64,000 bases of DNA from Streptomyces radiopugnans (GCF_900110735.1 NZ_FOET01000005.1:248001-312000), one strand, 5' to 3'. Positions 44,842 to 55,120 are shown, counted from the stretch's first letter. Notes: generated by a model from the sequence alone, not told the origin. Program-made: numbers and translations.

Positions 44842-44970
44842 TCAGTTCCCGGCCGGCTGGGAGGGCGAGGGACTCGGGGTGTGGTTCTCGGCCAGCGCTG
44901 GAACCGCGCCGGCGCCCACCATCGCTATGGCCAATGCGAAGGTGGCCAGGATCTTCTTCACGCGGGTCAT
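44842..44970 (-). CDS. Small secreted peptide with AfsS-like NHxP motif
   Basis: 42 residues: basic 'MTRVKKILATFALAIAMVGA', then a signal-peptidase site near 'VPALA' and a short mature part 'ENHTPSPSPSQPAGN'. An AGGAG ribosome site sits five bases before the ATG. The mature 'ENHTP' is the same motif that is repeated in AfsS, encoded 195 bp upstream on the same strand ('LENHAPAPG', 'QENHASGG', 'QENHAPGD'). This suggests a family link between a cytoplasmic regulator and an exported peptide. Function unknown. An upstream ATG at 45048 would hide the signal peptide and is less likely. Confidence 0.7.
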   Translation of the reverse strand: MTRVKKILATFALAIAMVGAGAVPALAENHTPSPSPSQPAGN

Positions 44971-45164
44971 GCAGGCTCCTTGGTACGAAGTGAGGCTCGA
45001 AGGGTCGCGGCTCGCAGAGGCGAAGATATCTCGCAGGGGTACGGTCATGTTCTTCCGCGCACAACTGTCCGGTAATCGCCTGGACGCACACGACAGGACC
45101 GGTCGCAGCGGCTCCCCCTCCCTGCCGCCGGGACCGGTCCCGTGTATCCCCCGTGGGATGTGGC

Positions 45165-45323
45165 TCAGTTTGCGCTGTCCCCAGGCGCGTGGTTCTCCTG
45201 GGTGGTGACCTCACCGCCCGAGGCGTGGTTCTCCTGAGGCGCCGAACCGCCCTCGCCGGGAGCCGGCGCGTGGTTCTCGAGCTGTGGGCCGTCCTTCGCG
45301 ATCTTCTTGCCGGTGTCGCTCAT
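45165..45323 (-). CDS. afsS: AfsS, small activator of secondary metabolism
   Basis: 52 residues, hydrophilic, with three repeats of an ENH[A]-type motif ('LENHAPAPG', 'QENHASGG', 'QENHAPGD'), matching the DNHMP repeats of S. coelicolor AfsS (63 residues). AfsS is transcribed from an AfsR-activated promoter and raises pigmented antibiotic production by an unsettled mechanism. It lies directly downstream of afsR on the same strand, as in S. coelicolor. A direct repeat and a -10-like element precede it (45480-45518). The ribosome site (GAAAGAGGAAG) is about 10 bases from the ATG. Confidence 0.88.
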   Translation of the reverse strand: MSDTGKKIAKDGPQLENHAPAPGEGGSAPQENHASGGEVTTQENHAPGDSAN

Positions 45324-45479
45324 GTGGACCAACTTCCTCTTTCTGGTGGCGGGAGGTCCGGAGCGCGCCCGGCGGCTCCCCCGTGGGCCGCCGGACGTGC
45401 TCTTCGGGCTGCTCATCTCCGTTGGCTCAGGGGATGTCAGACCGTCGACTCGCCTGCCCCCCGACGCGGCGGATCGACA

Positions 45480-45518
45480 TGTATAAGAATGGCGGGCGGC
45501 GATAAACAATCGATGAAC
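45480..45518 (-). promoter_or_regulatory. AfsR-type direct repeat and -10 element of afsS
   Basis: On the minus strand, GTTCATC (45518-45512) and GTTTATC (45507-45501) recur with an 11-bp period, and TATACA (45485-45480) could be the -10. SARP-family activators such as AfsR bind direct repeats with 11-bp spacing overlapping the -35 region. Binding here is inference. Confidence 0.5.
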
Positions 45519-45553
45519 GCCTACTGCCGGCGATCGCGGGACCGCTCGGCCTG

Positions 45554-48511
45554 TTACGCGGCGACGGCAGGAGACAGCAGTTTCCGTACCACCGAGGCCT
45601 CCGGGGAGCCCAGGGACTCGAAGATGTCCAGAGCATCCTGCCAGCATGCCCGTGCCCGGTCTGTCTGGCCCAGTGCGTCCAGGGCGCGCCCCAGTACCGT
45701 CAGCACGTTTCCGCGCCGCCAGTCTCCACCGACCACGCGTAGTGCGAGGGCCTGCTCCGCGTGGGAGGCGGCCTGTGCGGGGCGGTGTGCCGCCATGTAG
45801 GCCTCGGCCATCCGCAGGTGGGTGGCTCCCTCCCACATCGGCTGGCGGCTCTCCCGGAAGAGGGGGAGAGCCTGGTTGAGCTGGTCGAGTGCCTCCGTGG
45901 CGCGCCCGGCACCGGTCAGAGCCATCGCCAGGGCGTACTGGGCGTTCGCGAGCCGCATGGTCATCCCCATGTCGGCGTAGATGGCCACACCTTGTTCCGC
46001 GAGCCGGATCGCACTGTCCATCCGCCCCAGACCCAGGTGAGTCCGCGAGAGGTTGCACAGCACGCTGGCCTCGCTGGGACGGTTGCCGTCCGCACGGAAC
46101 ACCTCGATGGCCTGCTCCAGATACTTCTCGCCCTCTTCGTACCGACTGCGGGAGAGGGCGCTGATGCCACGGTCGTTGGGGGCGTAGCCTCCCGTCACGG
46201 GGTCGCCGGTGCGCTCGGCCAGTTCCATGGCACGCCGCGCGTTGTCATCGGCCTGATCGAACCGGCCCGCCACAGTGTGCACATGGGTGAGCATGATCTG
46301 GGCCCGTCCTTCGGCCCAGGCGTCGTCGGCGGCTTGGGAGGCCCGGCAGAGAACGGTCGCGGCCCGCTCGTAGCGCATTGAATGGACGCCGGAGTCTGCC
46401 AGGTCCTTGGCGGCGATCAGCAGGTCGGCGGCGCGGCGCAGCGCGCCGTTCTCCGTCGACTGCTCCACGCAGGCCAGCAGGCAGTCGGCCTCGGTGAACA
46501 GCCAGTCCAGCGCGGCGGTGTGATCGCCGAACTCCAGCCCGGGGTGCTCGGTGGCGGCCAGGTGGGCCACAGTCCTTTCTCCCGGGCGGGCCAGGGCGAA
46601 CACCCGGGCGGTGGTGGCCAGGTAGAAGTCCAGCAGCCGGGATCGTGCGGCGGACCGGTTGGAGGCGGGGTCCTCGTCGCGTTCGGCGCAGGTGCGCGCG
46701 TAGAGGCGGACCAGGTCGTGGTAGCGGTAGCGGCCGGGGGCGGCCGATTCCAGCAGGGAGGTGTCGACCAGGGACTCCAGCAGGTCCTCGGTCTCCTCCG
46801 GGGTGCGCTCCAGCATGGCGGCGGCGGCGTGGACGGAGATGTCGGGGCCGTCGGCCAGGCCCAGCAGGCGGAAGGCGCGGGCCTGCTCCGCCTCCAGTTG
46901 GCCGTAGCCCAGTTCGAAGGTGGCCTTGACCGCCTGGTCGCCGGCCTGGAGTTCGTCCAGCCGGCGGCGTTCGTCGGCGAGTCTGCGGGCCAGGAAGGAG
47001 ACCGTCCAGGTGCGGCGGGCGGCCAGGCGGGAGGCGGCGATGCGGATGGCCAGGGGCAGGAAGCCGCAGGCCGCGACGACGTCCATGACGGCCTCGCGCT
47101 CGGCGCCCACCCGTTCGGCGCCGACGATCCTGGTGAACAGGGTCATGGCCTCCTCGGGGCTCATGACGTCCAGGTCCACCAGGTGGGCGCCGGCCAGGTC
47201 CACCATCCGCACCCGGCTGGTGATCAGCGCGGCGCAGCCCTCGGTGCCGGGCAGCAGAGGACGCACCTGGGCGGCGTCGCGGGCGTTGTCCAGCAGGGTC
47301 AGGATGCGGCGGCCGGCCAGCGTCGAGCGGTAGAGCGAGGCCCGTTCCCCCACTCCGTCGGGGATCGCGGAGTCCGGGATGCCCAGGGCCCGCAGGAACG
47401 CGCCCAGGACCGCCTCCGGTTCGGCCGGGGCCGGGCCCGCGCCCTGGAGGTCGATGTAGAGCTGGCCGTCGGGGAAGCGGTCGCGGGCGGCGTGGGCGAC
47501 GTGCACGGCCAGGGTGGTCTTGCCCACTCCGCCGATGCCCGCGACCGCCGACACCGCCATGACCCGGCTCTCGGCGGCGACGAGCTGGTCGCCCAGCTCC
47601 GCCACGAAAGCCGTCCGGCCGGTGAAGTCCGGTACGGTCGCCGGGAGTTGCGCGGGCCGTACGAAGGTCGCCGTGCCCGGCGGGGCGGACTCCTCGACGG
47701 GCTGCGCCAGTTCCTCGTCGGCCCGCAGGATGCGCTGCTGGAGTTCGGCCAGTTCCGGGCGGGGGTCCACGCCCAGTTCCTCGGCGAGCAGTCGCCGGGT
47801 GTCGGCGTAGACGGCCAGGGCCTCGGCCTGGCGGCCGCTGCGGTACAGCGCCAGCATCAGCAGTTCGCGCAGCCGCTCGCGCAGCGGGTGCTCGGCGGTC
47901 AGGGCGGTCAGCTCGCTGACCGCCTCGGCGTGGGAGCCGAGCTGGAGGTCGAGGTCGAGGTCGAGGCGGTGCTCCAGCAGGGACAGCCGCCACTCCTCCA
48001 GCCGGGTCCGCTGGTTCTCCGCGTACGGCCCGGGGATGTGGGCCAGGGGCTCGCCGTCCCACTGCGCCAGCGCCGCGGCGTACAGCTCGCGCGCCCGGTG
48101 GCGGTCTCCGGAGGAGACCGCCTTCTCCGCCTCCAGGGCGTGGGCGGCCGCCGTGTCCGCGTCGATCCCGGTGTCGGGGCCCAGCCGGATCGCGTAGCCG
48201 CCGGACTCGCTGATCAGGGCCTCGGCGCCGAGCGCCTTGCGCAGCCGGGAGGCGTAGGTGCGCAGCGCGGCCAGGGCACGCTGCGGCGGCTCCTCACCCC
48301 ACAGCGCGTCCACCAGCTCCTGCGCGGTGGCCGTCTGTCCGCGGCGCAGCAGCAGGGCGGCGAGCAGGGCGCGCTGCTGGGGCGAGCCGACGCCGACCGG
48401 CTCGCCGTCCCGCCAGGCACGCACCGGTCCGAGCACGGCGAAACGCAGCCGGTGACGACCGTTGCCCGGCTGCTGCAGTCGTTCGCGCCCGGTGTGCCCC
48501 TCGCCGTCCAT
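45554..48511 (-). CDS. afsR: Global regulator AfsR (SARP with NB-ARC and TPR)
   Basis: 985 residues. The OmpR-like winged helix is at about 20-115 ('LRFAVLGPVRAWRDGEPVGV', 'AALRTYASRLRKALGAEALI'), the bacterial transcriptional activation domain at about 120-265, an NB-ARC ATPase from about 290 with P-loop 'GIGGVGKTTLA' (325-335), and TPR repeats at the C-terminus (about 700-980). AfsK phosphorylates AfsR in S. coelicolor, raising DNA binding and ATPase activity, and AfsR activates afsS. I chose the ATG at 48511 (AGGGGG five bases upstream), giving nearly the 993 residues of the S. coelicolor protein. Confidence 0.95.
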   Translation of the reverse strand: MDGEGHTGRERLQQPGNGRHRLRFAVLGPVRAWRDGEPVGVGSPQQRALLAALLLRRGQTATAQELVDALWGEEPPQRALAALRTYASRLRKALGAEALISESGGYAIRLGPDTGIDADTAAAHALEAEKAVSSGDRHRARELYAAALAQWDGEPLAHIPGPYAENQRTRLEEWRLSLLEHRLDLDLDLQLGSHAEAVSELTALTAEHPLRERLRELLMLALYRSGRQAEALAVYADTRRLLAEELGVDPRPELAELQQRILRADEELAQPVEESAPPGTATFVRPAQLPATVPDFTGRTAFVAELGDQLVAAESRVMAVSAVAGIGGVGKTTLAVHVAHAARDRFPDGQLYIDLQGAGPAPAEPEAVLGAFLRALGIPDSAIPDGVGERASLYRSTLAGRRILTLLDNARDAAQVRPLLPGTEGCAALITSRVRMVDLAGAHLVDLDVMSPEEAMTLFTRIVGAERVGAEREAVMDVVAACGFLPLAIRIAASRLAARRTWTVSFLARRLADERRRLDELQAGDQAVKATFELGYGQLEAEQARAFRLLGLADGPDISVHAAAAMLERTPEETEDLLESLVDTSLLESAAPGRYRYHDLVRLYARTCAERDEDPASNRSAARSRLLDFYLATTARVFALARPGERTVAHLAATEHPGLEFGDHTAALDWLFTEADCLLACVEQSTENGALRRAADLLIAAKDLADSGVHSMRYERAATVLCRASQAADDAWAEGRAQIMLTHVHTVAGRFDQADDNARRAMELAERTGDPVTGGYAPNDRGISALSRSRYEEGEKYLEQAIEVFRADGNRPSEASVLCNLSRTHLGLGRMDSAIRLAEQGVAIYADMGMTMRLANAQYALAMALTGAGRATEALDQLNQALPLFRESRQPMWEGATHLRMAEAYMAAHRPAQAASHAEQALALRVVGGDWRRGNVLTVLGRALDALGQTDRARACWQDALDIFESLGSPEASVVRKLLSPAVAA

Positions 48512-48676
48512 GGTGCCCCCTGCGAAGTGTGACGACCCGCAGCGCACAGTGTGCCTTGTCAAGGGTCGGTACGTCAGCCGTGCCCCTGTCTCTCCTCACA
48601 GTCACCGCAAACCCGCGACGGAACCGACAGCCGATGGCCCGACAGATGACGAGATGTCCGGTGGTAGAGCAACAGG

Positions 48677-48689
48677 CTTGATTATCAAG
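48677..48689. promoter_or_regulatory. 13-bp palindrome upstream of afsR
   Basis: CTTGATTATCAAG is a perfect palindrome with one central base, in a locally AT-rich stretch about 170 bp upstream of afsR and 30 bp from the end of the PHP gene. It could bind a regulator. No terminator-like stem is present. Confidence 0.35.
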
Positions 48690-48718
48690 GGAGTTGCCGA
48701 TAATGCCGCTTCGTCCTC

Positions 48719-50251
48719 TCAGTGCGCCTCCAGCCACAGCGGATTGGTCATCGCCGCCATCGGCCCCGGCAGCCCCGCGCCACCGCCCTGGACGGGGTGG
48801 CGCACCTCGGCGCGCACGTACGCGGCCAGCGAGGCGGTGGTGTGCCAGAGAACCGTGCCCGAGCCCGAGGCGGGCAGACGCTCCGAGAGCATCTCGCCCT
48901 GATCGGTCAGCAGCCGCACCGTGCCGTCCGGCACCCCCGACACCTCCAGCCGCACCGCCACTGCGGCGTCCGGCGCGACGCGCAGCCGCTCGCCGATCCC
49001 GGCGTGCTCGCCGCGCGGGCCCGTGGCCGACAGCTCCAGACCGATCCCCGAGGACTCCGCCAGCCAGCTCCGGCCCGCCCGTATGCCCTCCAGCACGGCA
49101 GCGCGCGACAGGTCCTCGGCGTGGACGACCGTCTGCGGCAGGCCGACGACCTGCGGTTCGCGATGGGCGTCGCTGTTGCCCATCGCCGGTATCCACCGCC
49201 GGCGCCCTTCCCCGCCTTCCCGGCGGCAGGACTCCAGCAGCATGTTGTCCCAGGCGGCCAGGGCCGGTTCGTCGTCGGCCGTCCACGGCCCGTTCCAGAC
49301 CTCCACCGCGTCCGCGCCCGCGTAGCCGAACTTCCACTGGCAGCCCACGAAGGGGCAGTTGGGATGCGCCGGGACGACCAGCCCGCCCGCCCGGTGGATC
49401 CTGCGCACGTACCGCTCGTACGCGTCGTCGCGGGCCCGGTAGCGCCAGTCGACGAAGGTGCCCGGATCGACGCCGAGCGCCAGGTAGTGGCCGTTGCGGG
49501 TGGTCACCTCCTCGCCGCACAGGATCAGCAGGTCCTCTCCCCACAGCCCCTCCCAGGCGCCGTGCCCGGAGGTGGTGTTGTGCTCGGTGGTGGCGATGAA
49601 GTCCAGCCCGGCGGCCCGCGCCGCCGCCGCGACCTCGGCCGGGGTGCGCCGCCCGTCGGAGTGCACGGTGTGCAGATGGCAGTCGCCCCGGTACCAGGCG
49701 CGCCCCCGCCCCCTCGCGCGCTCCGGCGGATACGCGGGCCTGAGGGGGCGCCCCTGCTCCCCGTACCGCAGGGTGACGGTGACCTCGTACTCCATGCCCT
49801 GCGGGGCGACGGTGTACGGCCCCAGGACCACATGCCAGGTGCCCGGCCGCACAGGACCGGCCAGATATCCCGGTGTCGCCCGCTCGGCGCTGATGGCGAA
49901 CTCCGTGCGGAAGCCGCCCGACCAGCCCCGGAAGCCGCGCCCGCCCGCGGCCGTGCCGCGCTCGTCGAAGATCCCGATGTCCAGGGCGTTGCCCGGCGTG
50001 CCGGAGGGCACGGCCGGCCTGTCGTAGGAGTACGAGACGGCCAGCTCCCGCACCCCGCGCGGCACCTCCACGGGCAGGTGGACGAAGTCCGGTGCGCCGT
50101 TGGGCAGGTGGCCGCGGACCGTTCTGCTCTCCTCGCCGCCCCCGCTCTTCTCCGCGTGCTCCTCCGCGTGCGCGAAGCTCACGCCCCGGAGCGTGAGCGC
50201 GCTCGCCGCCCCCGCGGCGGCGGACAGCCTCAGTACGTCGCGCCGGTCCAT
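48719..50251 (-). CDS. Tat-exported PHP-domain metal-dependent hydrolase (CehA/McbA family)
   Basis: 510 residues. A twin-arginine signal 'MDRRDVLRLSAAAGAASALT' opens the protein. The PHP domain is recognised by 'YRGDCHLHTVHSDGRRTPAE' (HxH ligands), 'VPAHPNCPF' and 'AMGNSDAHREPQ'. Members of the CehA/McbA group hydrolyse phosphate or carbamate esters. The substrate here is unknown. It should act outside the cytoplasmic membrane, folded before export. Start at 50251 gives the Tat motif directly. It is convergent with nothing and divergent from fbiC. Confidence 0.85.
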   Translation of the reverse strand: MDRRDVLRLSAAAGAASALTLRGVSFAHAEEHAEKSGGGEESRTVRGHLPNGAPDFVHLPVEVPRGVRELAVSYSYDRPAVPSGTPGNALDIGIFDERGTAAGGRGFRGWSGGFRTEFAISAERATPGYLAGPVRPGTWHVVLGPYTVAPQGMEYEVTVTLRYGEQGRPLRPAYPPERARGRGRAWYRGDCHLHTVHSDGRRTPAEVAAAARAAGLDFIATTEHNTTSGHGAWEGLWGEDLLILCGEEVTTRNGHYLALGVDPGTFVDWRYRARDDAYERYVRRIHRAGGLVVPAHPNCPFVGCQWKFGYAGADAVEVWNGPWTADDEPALAAWDNMLLESCRREGGEGRRRWIPAMGNSDAHREPQVVGLPQTVVHAEDLSRAAVLEGIRAGRSWLAESSGIGLELSATGPRGEHAGIGERLRVAPDAAVAVRLEVSGVPDGTVRLLTDQGEMLSERLPASGSGTVLWHTTASLAAYVRAEVRHPVQGGGAGLPGPMAAMTNPLWLEAH

Positions 50252-50454
50252 GACGGCCCCCGTCCTGTCGCCTCCGATGTGGTGCCGGTCACTTTCCCAT
50301 GGGCGGGTGACGGACGGGAGAAGACCTGTGGATAACCCGGCCGACACCGTGTGACGGCGGGTGCGGCGGCGGGGCCGGCGGCGGGAGGGATGTGTGAGGG
50401 ACATCCCCCGCCCGCCTCCCGGCCGGTGCCGGGGGCGCTCGTATGCTCGCTCCC

Positions 50455-53073
50455 ATGACTTCGTCGAGCGGGCAGGCAGCACCCACCGCCAACGCCATGC
50501 GGCGCGCCCTGCGGCGGGCCCGTGACGGGGTCGCGCTGGACGCGGCCGAGGCCGCCGTGCTGCTCCAGGCGCGCGGGGAGGACCTGGCCGACCTGACGGC
50601 GTCCGCCGCCCGGGTACGGGACGCGGGCCTCGAAGCGGCCGGCCGCCCCGGGGTGATCACCTACTCGCGCAAGGTCTTCATCCCGCTCACCCGGCTGTGC
50701 CGGGACCGCTGCCACTACTGCACCTTCGTCACCGTGCCGGGGAAGCTGCGCCGCGAGGGGCACGGCGGGGGCCCCACCCGGCGGAGCCAGGGGGCGTACC
50801 TCTCCCCGGACGAGGTGCTGGACATCGCCCGCCGGGGAGCGGCGATGGGCTGCAAGGAGGCGCTGTTCACCCTCGGCGACCGGCCCGAGGACCGCTGGCC
50901 CGAGGCCCGCGAGTGGCTGGACGCGCACGGCTACGACGACACCCTCGCCTATGTGCGCGCCATGGCGATCCGGGTGCTGGAGGAGACCGGCCTGCTGCCG
51001 CACCTCAACCCCGGGGTGCTGACGTGGACGGACTTCCAGCGCCTCAAGCCCGTCGCCCCGTCCATGGGCATGATGCTGGAGACCACCGCCACCCGGCTGT
51101 GGTCCGAACCCGGCGGCCCCCACCACGGCTCGCCCGACAAGGAACCGGCCGTCCGGCTGCGGGTACTGGAGGACGCGGGGCGCTCGTCCGTCCCCTTCAC
51201 CACCGGCATCCTCATCGGCATCGGCGAGACGTACGCCGAGCGCGCCGAGTCGCTGTTCGCCGTCCGCCGCGTCCAGCGGGCGTACCGGGGCGTCCAGGAA
51301 GTCATCGTGCAGAACTTCCGCGCCAAGCCCGGCACCGCCATGCGCGGCATGCCCGACGCCGAACTGGAGGAACTGGCCGCCGCCGTGGCCGTGGCCCGCC
51401 ACGTCCTCGGTCCCGCCGCCCGCATCCAGGCACCACCGAACCTGGTGGGCGGGGAGTACGCGCTGCTGATCGGCGCCGGGATCGACGACTGGGGCGGCGT
51501 CTCCCCGCTCACCCCCGACCACGTCAACCCCGAACGCCCCTGGCCCCAGATCGACGAACTCGCCGGGCACACCCGCGCAGCAGGCTTCGAGCTGCGCGAA
51601 CGCCTGACCGTCTACCCGGAGTTCGTCCGCCGCGGCGAGCCCTGGCTCGACCCCAGGCTGCTGCCCCACGTGACCGCCCTGGCCGACCCGGACACGGGCC
51701 TGGCCCGCGAGGACGCCGCCGTCACCGGCCGCCCCTGGCAGGAGCCCGACGAGGCGTTCACCGCCGTCTCCGCCGGCCGCACCGACCTGCACCGCACCAT
51801 CGACACCACCGGCCGCACCGCCGACCGCCGCGCGGACTTCGACGAGGTCTACGGCGACTGGGAGGCGCTGCGCGAGAGCGCCGCGCCCGGCATGGCGCCG
51901 GAGCGGATCGACGCCGACGTGCGCGCCGCCCTGGCCACCGCCGCCGACGACCCCACCCGCCTCACCGACGACCAGGCCCTCGCGCTGCTCCACGCCGACG
52001 GGCCGGCCCTGGACGCGGTGTGCCGCATCGCGGACGACGTGCGCCGCGACACCGTCGGCGACGACGTGACGTACATCGTCACGCGCAACGTCAACTTCAC
52101 CAACGTCTGCTACACCGGCTGCCGCTTCTGCGCCTTCGCCCAGCGCCGCACCGACGCCGACGCCTACACCCTCTCCCTGGACCAGATCGCCGACCGGGCG
52201 GCGCAGGCGTGGGAGGTCGGCGCGGTCGAGGTCTGCATGCAGGGCGGCATCCACCCGGACCTGCCCGGCACCGCGTACTTCGACATCGTGCGGGCGGTCG
52301 GGGAGCGCGTACCGGGCATCCACGTGCACGCCTTCTCCCCGATGGAGGTCGTCAACGGCGCCACCCGCACCGGCATGCCGATCCGGGACTGGCTGGCGGC
52401 GGCGAAGGAGGCCGGACTCGGCTCCATCCCCGGCACGGCCGCCGAGATCCTGGACGACGAGGTGCGCTGGATCCTCACCAAGGGCAAGCTGCCGGCCGCC
52501 ACCTGGGTCGAGGTGGTCACCACCGCGCACGAGCTGGGCCTGCCGTCGTCCTCGACGATGATGTACGGGCACGTGGACCGGCCCCGGCACTGGCTGGGCC
52601 ATCTGCGCCTGCTGGCGGAGATCCAGCAGCGCACCGGCGGCTTCACCGAGTTCGTCACGCTGCCGTTCGTCCACACCAACGCCCCGGTCTACCTGGCCGG
52701 GATCGCCCGTCCCGGGCCGACGGTCCGCGACAACCGCGCGGTGACGGCCATGGCACGCCTGCTGCTGCACCCGCACATCACCAACATCCAGACCAGCTGG
52801 GTCAAGCTGGGCGCCGAGGGCGCGGCCGAGATGCTGCGCTCGGGCGCCAACGACCTGGGCGGCACGCTGATGGAGGAGACCATCTCCCGGATGGCCGGCT
52901 CCTCCTACGGCTCGTACAAATCCGTCCGGGAGCTGGTCGCCATCGCCGAGGCCGCCGGACGCCCGGCCCGCCCCCGCACCACGACCTACGGCGAGGTCCC
53001 CGAGGAGCGCGTACGGGCCGCCGAGGCGTCCGGCGGACGCCTCCCGGAGCTGCTGCCGGTACTGGAGGACTGA
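50455..53073 (+). CDS. fbiC: Bifunctional FO synthase (CofG/CofH fusion)
   Basis: 872 residues with two radical-SAM halves. The CofG half has C82-x3-C86-x2-C89 ('CRDRCHYC'), and the CofH half has C552-x3-C556-x2-C559 ('CYTGCRFC'). Together they convert tyrosine and 5-amino-6-ribitylamino-uracil to FO, the deazaflavin chromophore of coenzyme F420. The fused form is typical of actinobacteria. The ATG at 50455 was chosen over one at 50443. F420 made here may serve enzymes such as the PPOX-type oxidoreductase encoded near the left end. Confidence 0.95.
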   Translation: MTSSSGQAAPTANAMRRALRRARDGVALDAAEAAVLLQARGEDLADLTASAARVRDAGLEAAGRPGVITYSRKVFIPLTRLCRDRCHYCTFVTVPGKLRREGHGGGPTRRSQGAYLSPDEVLDIARRGAAMGCKEALFTLGDRPEDRWPEAREWLDAHGYDDTLAYVRAMAIRVLEETGLLPHLNPGVLTWTDFQRLKPVAPSMGMMLETTATRLWSEPGGPHHGSPDKEPAVRLRVLEDAGRSSVPFTTGILIGIGETYAERAESLFAVRRVQRAYRGVQEVIVQNFRAKPGTAMRGMPDAELEELAAAVAVARHVLGPAARIQAPPNLVGGEYALLIGAGIDDWGGVSPLTPDHVNPERPWPQIDELAGHTRAAGFELRERLTVYPEFVRRGEPWLDPRLLPHVTALADPDTGLAREDAAVTGRPWQEPDEAFTAVSAGRTDLHRTIDTTGRTADRRADFDEVYGDWEALRESAAPGMAPERIDADVRAALATAADDPTRLTDDQALALLHADGPALDAVCRIADDVRRDTVGDDVTYIVTRNVNFTNVCYTGCRFCAFAQRRTDADAYTLSLDQIADRAAQAWEVGAVEVCMQGGIHPDLPGTAYFDIVRAVGERVPGIHVHAFSPMEVVNGATRTGMPIRDWLAAAKEAGLGSIPGTAAEILDDEVRWILTKGKLPAATWVEVVTTAHELGLPSSSTMMYGHVDRPRHWLGHLRLLAEIQQRTGGFTEFVTLPFVHTNAPVYLAGIARPGPTVRDNRAVTAMARLLLHPHITNIQTSWVKLGAEGAAEMLRSGANDLGGTLMEETISRMAGSSYGSYKSVRELVAIAEAAGRPARPRTTTYGEVPEERVRAAEASGGRLPELLPVLED

Positions 53074-53323
53074 GCCCGTCCGGGGACCGGTCTCCACGGG
53101 CCGGGACGGGCGCGGGGCGACTTCCGGCCGTCTTCCCGGGATCTCCGGCCCCCGTCCACCTCCGTGCCGCCTCCGCCTCCCCGGGGTCGATTACAGTGCG
53201 GTTCGAAACCGGCGGGCCGGGCGGCGAGGGAGCGGCACGGAAGGCGCGGGAGCCGGCGGGAACGGGACACGGGAACGGACGCGAGCGGACGAGAACCGAG
53301 GGGCGAACGGGAGGGACGGCACG

Positions 53324-54448
53324 GTGACCGCGACACCTGGCGGTGGCATCTGGGGCCGCACCGAGCAGCAGGACTTCCGCAGCCGGGTGCGCGGCTGCCT
53401 GCTCGGTGGCGCGATCGGCGACGCGCTCGGCGCGGGCGTCGAGTTCGACTCGCTCGACGCCATCCGGGCCGCCCACGGCCCCCAGGGAGTGACGGACTAC
53501 GTGCCCGCCTACGGGCGGCGCGGCGCTGTCACCGACGACACGCAGATGACCCTGTTCACCGTCGACGGCCTCATCCGCGCCCATGTCCGGCGCGACACCG
53601 GGGCCTGGCACCCGCCGACCGACGTGCACGCCGCCTATCTGCGCTGGGCCGCCACCCAGCGCGACTGGGGGCCCGACGAGCGCCGCACCGAGGACGGCTG
53701 GCTGGCCCGCCAGGAGTGGCTGTACTCGCAGCGCGCGCCCGGCCGCGCCTGCCTGACCGGGCTCGCCGACAGCCGGATGGGCACGCTCGACGCCCCCAAG
53801 AACCCCGACTCCAAGGGCTGCGGCACCGTCATGCGATCCGCGCCCTTCGGACTGCTCGTCGGCTGGGAGCCGCAGCTCGTCTTCCAGCTCGCCGCCGAGT
53901 GCGCCGCCCAGACCCACGGCCATCCCACCGGGTATCTGGCGGCGGGGGCCTTCGCCGTCATCGTCCACGCCGTCGCCCGGGGCGAGAGCCTGGACGCCGC
54001 GGTGCAGCGGGCCATGGCCCACCTGGCGGCCCACCCCGGCCACGAGGAGACCACGAACGCCCTCAAGCACGCGCTCGGAGCCGTGCGCCAGGGGCTGCCG
54101 ACCGCGGAGCGCGTGGAGTCGCTGGGGGAGGGCTGGACGGCGGAGGAGGCGCTGGCGATGGGCGTGTACTGCGCGCTGGTGGCCGAGGACGTACGCCACG
54201 GCCTGCTGCTGGCGGTCAACCACGGCGGCGACTCCGACTCCACCGGCTCGGTCTGCGGCAACCTGCTGGGCGTGATGCACGGGGAGACCGCCCTGCCGCC
54301 GAACTGGGTCGCCGAACTGGAGGGCCGCGCCACCATCCTGGAGCTGGCCGACGACTTCGCCATGGAGATGACCCAGGGGCCCGCCCTCCACAGCCCCGCC
54401 ACTCCGGCCGGCTCACCGGGCTGGCTGACCCGCTACCCGCGCACCTGA
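53324..54448 (+). CDS. ADP-ribosylglycohydrolase family protein
   Basis: 374 residues. Conserved metal and substrate loops are 'GGAIGDALGAGVEFDSLDAI', 'AVTDDTQMTLFTVDGLIRAH' and 'VNHGGDSDSTGSVCGNLLGV', as in DraG-type hydrolases that remove ADP-ribose from proteins. The acidic TDDT and DSDST motifs bind two Mg ions. GTG start. Which protein is the target, or whether it acts on a small molecule, is not shown. Cytoplasmic. Confidence 0.9.
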   Translation: MTATPGGGIWGRTEQQDFRSRVRGCLLGGAIGDALGAGVEFDSLDAIRAAHGPQGVTDYVPAYGRRGAVTDDTQMTLFTVDGLIRAHVRRDTGAWHPPTDVHAAYLRWAATQRDWGPDERRTEDGWLARQEWLYSQRAPGRACLTGLADSRMGTLDAPKNPDSKGCGTVMRSAPFGLLVGWEPQLVFQLAAECAAQTHGHPTGYLAAGAFAVIVHAVARGESLDAAVQRAMAHLAAHPGHEETTNALKHALGAVRQGLPTAERVESLGEGWTAEEALAMGVYCALVAEDVRHGLLLAVNHGGDSDSTGSVCGNLLGVMHGETALPPNWVAELEGRATILELADDFAMEMTQGPALHSPATPAGSPGWLTRYPRT

Positions 54449-54684
54449 CGGGACCGGGCCCCGCGTACGGAACCGGGCCCGCTCGGAAGGGCTCACGGGG
54501 CTTGCGGAGACTTACGGGGCCCGGAAGCGCCGAACCCCCTCGGCCGGGACGGCGGACCAGTCGAGAGGGCTTCGGCCGCGGTGCCGAGCGGCACCGTGAG
54601 ACGCCGCGAGTCACCGCGGGACACGGCGCCACCGTGGTCCGGTGCGCGGCGTGCGGTGCGTGGTGTCGCGGCGTGCGGGAGCGG

Positions 54685-54894
54685 TCAGCGCCGGGCGAGC
54701 GCGCCCCGGCCGAGGGCTCCCACGAACGCCGTCCACGAACCGGGGACGAAGTCCAGCGACGGCCCCTGCGGGACCTTGGAGTCGCGCACGGCGACCGCCT
54801 GCGGCTCGGCGGACCGCACCTCCACGCACGCCCCGTTCCCGGCGGAGTGGCTGGACTTGGTCCACCTGTCGGTCATGCCCTGTCGGATTGCCAT
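54685..54894 (-). CDS. DUF397 protein
   Basis: 69 residues with the DUF397 signature: 'DRWTKSSHSAGNGACVEVRS' and 'AVAVRDSKVPQGPSLDFVPG', then 'SWTAFVGAL'. These small proteins are almost always encoded next to an XRE/DUF5753 regulator, as here (gene upstream at 55121-55981), and act with it in development or antibiotic control (as in the whiJ and bldB-related loci). ATG at 54894 with GGAG upstream. Confidence 0.9.
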   Translation of the reverse strand: MAIRQGMTDRWTKSSHSAGNGACVEVRSAEPQAVAVRDSKVPQGPSLDFVPGSWTAFVGALGRGALARR

Positions 54895-55120
54895 GTCTGC
54901 TCCGTTTTCTCCCAGACGGTGAAAATCGCCGGTTGGGCCCGGCGTGCGGCAGACGGTACCCCTCAACTGGGGCCGCCAATAACGCCGTTCACTCGACCGG
55001 ATGGCATATTCCAGACAGCTCTTCACATCGACAAGCCGCCAGGTGTAATTTGCTGCGCCGCCCGTTCGCCGCCGTGTGCCGCGTGCCGTGTGCCGAGTGT
55101 GCGCCACCGGCGCGCCGGTC

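Noticed and set aside
45049..45153. Longer minus-strand version of the small secreted peptide (ATG at 45048)
   Set aside because: It would place 26 residues before the signal peptide, while the ATG at 44970 has an AGGAG site.
50230..53097. 955-codon minus-strand frame over fbiC
   Set aside because: Antisense shadow of fbiC. The plus strand carries both radical-SAM motifs.
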